A stretch of 12,586 nt of DNA, taken from positions 1 to 12,586 of the forward strand of contig JBBDSC010000020.1 of the NCBI GenBank assembly GCA_040905145.1, read 5' to 3'. A model generated the notes under the pieces. The model did no database searches, had not been told where the DNA came from, and saw only the letters and a list, made by a program, of their open reading frames with translations. This DNA comes from DATGMS01 sp040905145. Lineage in GTDB: Bacteria > Bacteroidota > Bacteroidia > Cytophagales > Cyclobacteriaceae. Positions within the stretch are counted from its first letter, which is position 1. Each line of letters starts with the position of its first letter. The translations under genes were made by a program, and so were the position numbers. Below, one piece after another: positions 7,349 to 12,586 of this stretch.

Positions 7349-7867
7349 ATGCAAATCAGTGAAAATACTATTGTAGGATTAACCTATGAACTAAAAGTCA
7401 CCAAAGAGGGAGAGGAATCGGCACCTTTTAGCGTGGAAGTAAGAGACCAGGAAGATCCTTTTTACTTTCTATTGGGCAACAGTGGGCTTCCTGAAAAATT
7501 TGAAGAAAACCTAAAAGATAAAAATGAAGGGGACAACTTTAATTTTGTTTTGGAGATGGAGGAAGCTTATGGGGAAGCAGATGACGACTTGATCGTAAAT
7601 GTACCCAAAGAACAATTGTCCGAGGACAGGGGATTTACACCAGACATGCTCGAAGAGGGGAACTTTCTACCATTGGTAGACGAAGAGGGTTATTCGATGC
7701 AGGCTAAAGTAATGAAAGATCTGGGGAATGAGCTTTTGTTGGATTTCAATCATCCTTTGGTCGGCTTTTCATTGCATTTTGATGGGCAAATTCACGAGGT
7801 AAGAGAAGCTTCAGAAGAAGAAATTGTCCATGGGCATGTACATGGGGAACACGGGGAGGAGCACTAA
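7349..7867 (+). CDS. FKBP-type peptidyl-prolyl isomerase / chaperone, SlyD-like
   Basis: SlyD-type proteins combine an FKBP prolyl-isomerase domain with an inserted chaperone (IF) domain, and often have a His-rich tail that binds nickel or other metals. The 172-aa protein follows this plan: FKBP strands at 1-70, an insert at about 72-128 (from EEAYGEADDD to the G before NELLLDF), return to FKBP with NHPLVGFSLHFDGQIHEVREAS (134-155), then a tail HGHVHGEHGEEH (161-172). The usual FKBP motif near VIPGLE reads LPEKFE here (47-52) in the context LLGNSGLPEKFEENL, and the Asp expected in the first loop is not evident. Prolyl-isomerase activity may be reduced while chaperone and metal functions remain. 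No signal peptide, so cytoplasmic. It is convergent with the ABC ATPase gene, whose stop is 26 bp away; no clear terminator hairpin separates them. Confidence 0.87.
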   Translation: MQISENTIVGLTYELKVTKEGEESAPFSVEVRDQEDPFYFLLGNSGLPEKFEENLKDKNEGDNFNFVLEMEEAYGEADDDLIVNVPKEQLSEDRGFTPDMLEEGNFLPLVDEEGYSMQAKVMKDLGNELLLDFNHPLVGFSLHFDGQIHEVREASEEEIVHGHVHGEHGEEH

Positions 7868-7893
7868 AAGCAACTCCTGGGCATATAATAAAA

Positions 7894-8853
7894 TCAGAAT
7901 TTTAATATCTTCTCTTCCTCATACCCTATATAAACCTGATCTCCCTTTTCATATTTTCTTTCCCTATCCTCTACTTTCCATTCCAGGCCAAACTCCCTAA
8001 GCAGGATGGTTAGCCGGTTGTAGGACACCAGGTATTGTTTGGATATCACTTCTCCTTTTATTCCGTTTGATTCTTTTGTGAACATAAGTTCAGAAGGTCT
8101 GACATAAGAATTAGGCTGTTCAGGAAGGGGATTTAATTCACTGAAAAGTTTGGCTACGTACAGGCTTTCAGGTCTTTCATAGAGGTTATGTGCCAAGCCT
8201 TTTTGTATAAGCTTACCTTTTTTGATGATACACAATTGATCTGTCATGGTCATCGCATCATCAATATCATGGGTCACAAATATTACCGTCACCTCAAGCT
8301 TTTCAAACATTGCCTCTAATTCCTCTATCAGTCCCCTTTTCTGGATATTGTCCAGACTACTAAAAGGCTCATCCAGGAGCAGGATTTCAGGTTCAATGCT
8401 CAGGGCCCTTCCAATGGCTACTTTTTGCTGTTGTCCTCCAGAAAGCTGTTTTGGGAGCTTGCCCCTATGCTGTTGAAGATGGAGCAATTCAAGTAAGATT
8501 TCCACCCTTTCCATTTTATATCTTTTATCATACTGCAACAGGGGTCGGGCAATATTTTCCTCCACAGTGGAATGAGGGTAAAGATTGTTCTGCTGATGGA
8601 TCAACTGGATCTCCTCATAACCCGCCACCAATCTTTCGGCGGGATTTAAAATTTTGTTTCCTTTCAAATATACCGCCCCTTGATCCTGAACTTCCAGGCC
8701 AGCTATGATCTTTAACAGGGTGCTTTTCCCTGAACCGCTTTCCCCAACCAAAGACCAAATGCTTCCCTTGGAAATTTCCATGGAAAAGTCTTCCAGGGCA
8801 CTACCTTCCTTACCATATTTCTTATAAAGTTGCTGAATGGAAAGAATGCTCAT
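7894..8853 (-). CDS. ABC transporter ATP-binding protein with C-terminal TOBE-like domain
   Basis: The 319-aa protein is a complete ABC ATPase. Walker A is GESGSGKST (37-45), the Q-loop is near Gln87/88 (LIHQQNNLYP), the signature is LSGGQ (137-141), Walker B is ILLLDEP (157-163), the D-loop is SSLD (165-168) and the H-loop is His195 in THD. After about residue 235 a further domain of about 80 residues contains YVRPSEL and ends in a beta-rich stretch, resembling the TOBE/MOP-like domain of FbpC/PotA/MalK-type importers. It would power import of a small solute or ion from the inner-membrane face. No permease or binding protein is in the window, so the substrate is unknown and the partners must be encoded elsewhere. 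The ATG overlaps the stop of the upstream YjbR gene by 4 bases, suggesting translational coupling. Confidence 0.88.
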   Translation of the reverse strand: MSILSIQQLYKKYGKEGSALEDFSMEISKGSIWSLVGESGSGKSTLLKIIAGLEVQDQGAVYLKGNKILNPAERLVAGYEEIQLIHQQNNLYPHSTVEENIARPLLQYDKRYKMERVEILLELLHLQQHRGKLPKQLSGGQQQKVAIGRALSIEPEILLLDEPFSSLDNIQKRGLIEELEAMFEKLEVTVIFVTHDIDDAMTMTDQLCIIKKGKLIQKGLAHNLYERPESLYVAKLFSELNPLPEQPNSYVRPSELMFTKESNGIKGEVISKQYLVSYNRLTILLREFGLEWKVEDRERKYEKGDQVYIGYEEEKILKF

Positions 8854-9197
8854 GAAATTGTGTCTTGTAATCTTTTGGGCAAGCTGTTAAACACCAAGCT
8901 ATAGGAATGGTCGACCAATTCCAAAATTAGCGGATCTGGAACCAAACCGTTGAACATGACCGTATTCCAGTGCTTCTTGTTCATATGGTAACCTGGGATG
9001 ATTCCTTCATTTTGTTCTCTGAGCTCCAGGGCCCGTTCCGGATCACATTTCAGGTTTACGCTTTCAAAAAGTTCAATATCTATAAGGGCAAAAATCTTCC
9101 CTCCCACTTTGAAACAAAGGGTATTTTCATCAAATGGGGTATCTTCCGAAGTACCAGGCTTGGAAAGGCAATATTCTCGGAAAAAAGTGATGGTCAT
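8850..9197 (-). CDS. MmcQ/YjbR family protein (double-wing DNA-binding fold)
   Basis: This 115-aa protein carries the full family pattern: PFDENTLCFKVGGKIFAL near 21-38, a basic LKCDPERALELRE (49-61), the most conserved block IIPGYHMNKKHWNTV (66-80), then LVPDPLILELVDHSYSLV (85-102) and LPKRL. Members share a fold with the C-terminal DNA-binding domain of phage T4 MotA, but direct DNA targets are mostly unknown, so a regulatory role is inference. Length is typical for the family. Its TGA overlaps the ATG of the ABC ATPase gene (ATGA), so the two are probably one transcript. A near-match to the -7 box (TATTTTTC, minus strand, 9223-9216) precedes the gene by about 20 bp but is weak. Confidence 0.9.
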   Translation of the reverse strand: MTITFFREYCLSKPGTSEDTPFDENTLCFKVGGKIFALIDIELFESVNLKCDPERALELREQNEGIIPGYHMNKKHWNTVMFNGLVPDPLILELVDHSYSLVFNSLPKRLQDTIS

Positions 9198-9257
9198 GCT
9201 TTGGGTATGAAGTAGGAAAAATATTAATTAAATATTCAGAAATTACATTGGTTCTGA

Positions 9258-9428
9258 TTATAATAAGCCAGCCAGTCCTAATAATGTGTCGGGTTCTTTA
9301 TCAACCAACGTTTCTTTCTCTGACTTATCATAACAACGATTTCAAAGTTCATTGAGGAAATCTTTGGCAGATTGTAGCTTGATATTTCCTTGAATGTGAC
9401 TAAACATGTCAATCATAATTTTCATCAT
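9258..9428 (-). pseudogene. Possible decayed small ORF interrupted by one TGA
   Basis: Translating the minus strand from paired ATGs at 9428-9426 and 9425-9423 gives 28 codons (MMKIMIDMFSHIQGNIKLQ, then SAKDFLNEL), a TGA at 9344-9342, and then 27 more codons (NRCYDKSEKETLVDKEPD, then TLLGLAGLL) to a TAA at 9260-9258. The composition on both sides of the TGA looks protein-like, and TGG (Trp) to TGA is a one-base change, so this may be a gene broken by a nonsense mutation. I do not recognise the family. The rest of this 272-bp gap holds nothing I can name. With only about 56 codons and one stop, a chance open frame is quite possible. Confidence 0.25.
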
Positions 9429-9469
9429 GGCTACTCAAGACCTCTTCAGACTGGATAGGAAGATTTTCT

Positions 9470-9661
9470 TTACATTAACCGCCTGATGACCCAAAGTATC
9501 ATCGCCGCAAGAAAGATTAAAATGGATATTTTATTGATGCCATGCATCATCCGAAGGTTGAAATTTGTCTTTTGGTTGGGATCAGATTTGCTGAAAACCC
9601 TGAAGAAATAGTTGCCAACCGCTCCCATTTGAAAGAACTCTTTTAATTTATGATTAGCCAT
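9470..9661 (-). CDS. Small single-pass membrane protein, DUF6728-like
   Basis: The 63-aa protein has a polar N-terminal half with KEFFQMGAVGNYFFRVF (7-23) and NFNLRMMHGINKIS (33-46), followed by one C-terminal membrane segment (about 46-60, ILIFLAAMILWVI) ending in RRLM. The pattern GxxGxYFFR...DPN...TNFNLRMMHGINKIS matches a short conserved Bacteroidota family that I recall as DUF6728; no function is known. The conserved middle makes it a real gene despite its size. It lies 83 bp downstream of ispG on the same strand and may be cotranscribed with it. No strong promoter or terminator is visible between them. It probably sits in the inner membrane with the C-terminus at or just past the membrane. 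Confidence 0.75.
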   Translation of the reverse strand: MANHKLKEFFQMGAVGNYFFRVFSKSDPNQKTNFNLRMMHGINKISILIFLAAMILWVIRRLM

Positions 9662-9744
9662 TTTATTGATTTATTTTTGTCAACAGTTTATAAAAGTATT
9701 TGGGTCAATGCGTCTGTTTTGCCCTGGCCTGTAGCCATCTTCTC

Positions 9745-11751
9745 TTAATCTACCGCTTGGGGTTCTATCCACTGGCCATCCATTTTGATGATATTGATCA
9801 GCTCATCCACGGCTTTTTCAGAAGGCACAGCGCGTTTCATTACTTCTTTGCCCTTGTAAAGGGTGATTTTTCCCTTACCGGAACCAACATAGCCATAATC
9901 TGCATCAGCCATCTCCCCCGGGCCATTGACAATGCAGCCCATAATACCTATTTTGACGCCTTTAAGGTGGTCCGTTCTATTTCTGATCATAGCGGTTGTT
10001 TCCTGTAGGTCAAATAGAGTCCTGCCACAAGATGGACAACTTATATACTCTGTCTTGGACATCCTGGTCCTGGCTGCCTGCAAAACCCCAAAACTTACTG
10101 AATTGTGCAGCTTCGCCAAAGACAAGAATTCCACCCTTTCGGTGATAGCTTTCCTTTCAAGGCTCAACATAATTCCATCCCCTAATCCATCAATCAATAG
10201 CCCTCCTACATCAGTAGCGGCATAAAGCATGGTTTTATCATCTTTCTGATCTTCATAAGCTACCGCAGTTACCACGGGTAGGTCAAGTTTTGCGGAAATC
10301 AGGGAAACAAATGCCCTTCTCAAAGCCGGCATTTTGTGCTCGTTATTGCTGGACAAAATCACGACCACATCTTTACGTCCCTCCAAATAGGGGATCGCCT
10401 GCTCCACCTCGGTGTCTTTCAAAAGCAGGAAATTCAGGTATTCGTGAAAAGACAAAGCCTCTTTAAAATCTTTAAAGTAAAAAGCCGGGAATTTATTTTT
10501 TCTATCTGCCAAATGGTGCCATATAGAATAGCCCAATATTTCCTTTAAACCATTGGGAAGCATAAAAGTAATGGGATTGTTCCCGGAAAAAACATAATCG
10601 CAGCCTTGGTCATTCATCTTCCATTTATCCAGTTCAGGTAAATAGAAATGTCCTACATTTTTTAATTCTTTCTTGGTAATTTGATCGATTTTGGAAATGT
10701 CCACAATCACCCTGGGGACATTCGATCCACCGAAATTATAAACTTTCCCACTGGCCCTTTTACTGTATTCAAATGGATTTAAAGGGTAAGGTGGCATATC
10801 AGCCATCTCCTTATGCCCCGGCCTATACGCATATCGATCCACTAAAGCCTGGGCCACCGGGGTTTCAAACTCAGGATCTTCAGTCAGGGAAACCCTCACG
10901 GTATCCCCCAATCCATCTTCTAAAAGTGCCCCTATTCCAACCGCAGATTTCACCCTGCCATCTTCTCCATCTCCTGCCTCTGTGACGCCTAAGTGTAATG
11001 GATAAGGCTTAAAGCCCCCTTCATCCAGTTTCTGCACCAGCAACCGATAGGCCTGCACCATCACCTGGGTATTCGAAGACTTCATGGAAATCACGATGTT
11101 AAAGTAATTTTCGTCTTCACAGATCCTCAGAAATTCCAGGGCTGATTCCACCATGCCCAAAGGGGTATCCCCATAGCGGCTCATGATCCGATCTGAAAGC
11201 GAGCCATGGTTGGTGCCAATTCTCATGGCCGTATCATATCTTTTGCAGATTTTCACCAAAGGCAAAAAGCGTTCCCTGATCCTTTCCAACTCTGCCCGGT
11301 AAGTATCATCCGTGTATTCTATTACTTCAAACTTCTTCTTGTCCGCATAATTTCCCGGATTGATCCTGACCTTCTCCACAATTCTCGCTGCGACTTCCGC
11401 GGCATTGGGAGTAAAGTGAATATCCGCTACCAAGGGGGTATGATATCCTCTTTTTGCAAGACCCTCTTTTATGTTTTTTAGATTTTCTGCTTCCTTGATA
11501 CTCGGGGCTGTAATCCTGATTAACTGACAGCCACTTTCGATCATTCGGATAGACTGCGCTATAGATCCTTCTGTATCCATTGTATCCACCGTAGTCATAG
11601 ACTGGACCACAATCGGATTATCCCCCCCTATCTTTATATCGCCCACCTTTACCTCTACCGTTTTTCTCCTTTGATAGGAGGTTAAGCTATTACAATACCT
11701 GACATGGTCCTGCTCACTAGAGGTGATAATTTCTTTTGATTCCATACCCAT
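9745..11751 (-). CDS. ispG: 4-hydroxy-3-methylbut-2-en-1-yl diphosphate synthase (IspG/GcpE), long three-domain form
   Basis: IspG reduces methylerythritol cyclodiphosphate to HMBPP, the next-to-last step of the MEP isoprenoid pathway. The 668-aa protein is the long form: a TIM-barrel domain (about 30-300, with NPIVVQSMTTVDTMDT near 45-60 and PLHLGVTEAGDGEDG at 251-265), an additional central domain (about 320-560) found in Bacteroidota, Chlamydiae and plants but absent from the short E. coli type, and a C-terminal iron-sulfur domain. The [4Fe-4S] ligands are visible as Cys572 and Cys575 in SCPSCGRTLFDLQ, Cys606 in GCIVNGPGE, and Glu613. The start is ATG 11751-11749; Met3 is an alternative two codons later. 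It follows the SDR gene by 4 bases, so the two probably share a transcript. The ORF is intact. The cytoplasmic enzyme needs flavodoxin or ferredoxin as electron donor, not encoded here. Confidence 0.97.
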   Translation of the reverse strand: MGMESKEIITSSEQDHVRYCNSLTSYQRRKTVEVKVGDIKIGGDNPIVVQSMTTVDTMDTEGSIAQSIRMIESGCQLIRITAPSIKEAENLKNIKEGLAKRGYHTPLVADIHFTPNAAEVAARIVEKVRINPGNYADKKKFEVIEYTDDTYRAELERIRERFLPLVKICKRYDTAMRIGTNHGSLSDRIMSRYGDTPLGMVESALEFLRICEDENYFNIVISMKSSNTQVMVQAYRLLVQKLDEGGFKPYPLHLGVTEAGDGEDGRVKSAVGIGALLEDGLGDTVRVSLTEDPEFETPVAQALVDRYAYRPGHKEMADMPPYPLNPFEYSKRASGKVYNFGGSNVPRVIVDISKIDQITKKELKNVGHFYLPELDKWKMNDQGCDYVFSGNNPITFMLPNGLKEILGYSIWHHLADRKNKFPAFYFKDFKEALSFHEYLNFLLLKDTEVEQAIPYLEGRKDVVVILSSNNEHKMPALRRAFVSLISAKLDLPVVTAVAYEDQKDDKTMLYAATDVGGLLIDGLGDGIMLSLERKAITERVEFLSLAKLHNSVSFGVLQAARTRMSKTEYISCPSCGRTLFDLQETTAMIRNRTDHLKGVKIGIMGCIVNGPGEMADADYGYVGSGKGKITLYKGKEVMKRAVPSEKAVDELINIIKMDGQWIEPQAVD

Positions 11752-11755
11752 AATA

Positions 11756-12460
11756 TTAAAGGTCGCCCAATTGAGGCCTGACCACTATCTCTTCCACTAC
11801 TGAATTTGCCGAAAGGTTATAGGCCGACCAGACAGAATCTGCTACATCTTCTGCTTTTATAAACCTTTCTTCTGGTAAATCCACTCCTTCCCAGCTTGGC
11901 GTAAAGGTGGCACCAGCCAATATAGAAGTTACTTTCACATTATATTCCATTAATTCCTGCCTCAGGCATTGGGTAAATCCCCGCATTGCCCATTTGGAAA
12001 TCGCATAGCTTCCTCCATTGGCATAGGCAGCCAATCCTGCGATGGAGCCCATTGAAAAAATGTGTCCACTTCTTCTATTGATCAATCCTTCTGTAAATTC
12101 CCTTGTCATATAATACGCACTGAACAGATTGGTATGCAGCATCAGTTCAAAATTCCCTTCAGGTTCTGTGTGAATTGCACCAGGAATAAAGATGCCAGTA
12201 TTATTGACCAACACATCCGGTATAGCCTCCTCTTTTACAAAATCCGCAAAAGATTTGACTCCTTCTTTTTTTGACAGATCCGCTTGTTTTATAAACACAT
12301 TTCTATCAGGATAGTTGCTTTTTATCTCTTTTTTAAGCTCAACTAACTCTTGCTCATTTCTGGAACAGGTAAAAACATCATAGCCATTGGCTGCAAACTT
12401 CATAATGATTGCTTTCCCAATGCCTTTAGTGCCACCTGTTACAAGGATGTTTTTAGACAT
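11756..12460 (-). CDS. Short-chain dehydrogenase/reductase (SDR), classical type
   Basis: The 234-aa protein is a classical SDR with all key parts. The Rossmann glycine motif is TGGTKGIG (8-15). Arg34 after strand 2 (CSRN) favours NADP(H) over NAD(H). Asp61 contacts adenine, NNTG (86-89) replaces the usual NNAG, and the catalytic tetrad is Asn111, Ser139, Tyr152 and Lys156 (YAISK). The usual PG after strand 6 reads LAGATFTPSW, with PG replaced by AG. The C-terminus (VVEEIVVRPQLGDL) resembles YdfG/sepiapterin-reductase-like and 3-oxoacyl-ACP-reductase-like members, but the substrate cannot be set from sequence. It is the first gene of a pair with ispG (4-bp gap). A link to isoprenoid metabolism is only suggested by position. 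The start is ATG 12460-12458, about 46 bp downstream of a candidate -7 box. Confidence 0.9.
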   Translation of the reverse strand: MSKNILVTGGTKGIGKAIIMKFAANGYDVFTCSRNEQELVELKKEIKSNYPDRNVFIKQADLSKKEGVKSFADFVKEEAIPDVLVNNTGIFIPGAIHTEPEGNFELMLHTNLFSAYYMTREFTEGLINRRSGHIFSMGSIAGLAAYANGGSYAISKWAMRGFTQCLRQELMEYNVKVTSILAGATFTPSWEGVDLPEERFIKAEDVADSVWSAYNLSANSVVEEIVVRPQLGDL

Positions 12461-12505
12461 TTTGTTTGTGTTTCAATAATTAGTATGACAACTAAATACA
12501 ATTAA

Positions 12506-12513
12506 CAAAGATA
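12506..12513 (-). promoter_or_regulatory. Candidate -7 box (TATCTTTG) for the SDR-ispG pair
   Basis: On the minus strand TATCTTTG matches TAnnTTTG exactly, 45 bases before the SDR start codon, giving a leader of about 40 nt. No clear TTG is seen at the -33 position. Because only 4 bases separate the SDR gene and ispG, this would be the promoter for ispG as well. Confidence 0.45.
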
Positions 12514-12545
12514 TGTATTTTTTAGGGCTTTTGATATTAATATTG

Positions 12546-12566
12546 GAGATATGAGATTTGAGAAGG
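12546..12566. repeat. Three tandem GAGAnnn heptads at the window edge
   Basis: GAGATAT, GAGATTT and GAGAAGG follow one another without gaps. Similar purine-rich GAGATTTGAGA strings occur between genes in some Bacteroidota genomes, so this may be the edge of an intergenic repeat; the window ends too soon to tell. Confidence 0.3.
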
Positions 12567-12586
12567 AAAAAGTTGGAAGACCGGAG

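Noticed and set aside
7868..7893. Bidirectional terminator between the convergent SlyD-like and ABC ATPase genes
   Set aside because: The 26-bp gap has no inverted repeat of useful length.
9258..9428. TGA read as tryptophan (alternative genetic code or recoding)
   Set aside because: kdsC, the YjbR gene and the DUF6089-like gene all end at TGA in the expected place, so TGA is a normal stop here.
9700..11481. Several plus-strand open frames opposite ispG (9700-10008, 9926-10225, 10336-10548, 10773-10985, 11206-11481)
   Set aside because: All mirror the ispG reading frame, whose iron-sulfur and barrel motifs are intact; none has a protein-like domain of its own.
1..12586. CRISPR array, tRNA or rRNA gene, transposase, integrase or defence genes
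   Set aside because: No regularly spaced repeats, tRNA-like or rRNA-like sequence, or protein motifs of these classes were seen on either strand.

Overview
The window looks like chromosomal core DNA of a Bacteroidota bacterium, most likely order Cytophagales (Cyclobacteriaceae-like, e.g. Algoriphagus, Echinicola or Cyclobacterium relatives). The reasons are: a long IspG with a central insert domain, a LeuRS with the insert typical of Bacteroidota, a DUF6089-type outer-membrane barrel, a SlyD-like FKBP, a small DUF6728-like membrane protein, weak Shine-Dalgarno sequences, and several exact matches to the Bacteroidota -7 promoter box TAnnTTTG. The genus assignment is inference.

Region 1 (1-2711, all minus strand) is a tight three-gene cluster. 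In transcription order it holds a GNAT/carbon-nitrogen hydrolase fusion (YhcX-like), then kdsC (KDO-8-phosphate phosphatase), then kdsA (KDO-8-phosphate synthase, running off the left edge). The junctions are TAA-A-ATG and an ATGA overlap, so the genes are probably cotranscribed and translationally coupled. KdsA and KdsC catalyse consecutive steps of KDO synthesis for lipid A-core. The role of the fusion protein is unknown.

Region 2 (2712-7867, plus strand) starts with a divergent intergenic region carrying a -7 box and a 13-bp direct repeat. It continues with a DUF6089-like outer-membrane protein, leuS (complete), a small three-helix membrane protein in the same frame as leuS after its stop, and a SlyD-like FKBP with a His-rich tail.

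Region 3 (7894-12460, minus strand) is convergent with region 2. In transcription order it holds an SDR oxidoreductase, ispG (4 bases later), a 63-aa membrane protein, a possible decayed small ORF, a MmcQ/YjbR protein, and an ABC ATPase that overlaps the YjbR gene by 4 bases and has no permease nearby. The last bases (12546-12566) hold three GAGAnnn heptads, possibly the edge of an intergenic repeat.

I found no rRNA, tRNA, CRISPR array, insertion sequence, phage gene or obvious defence system. Most of the window is housekeeping. The points most worth a second look are the fusion enzyme coupled to KDO genes, the YjbR-ABC pair, the degenerate FKBP active site, and the repeat at the DUF6089 promoter.
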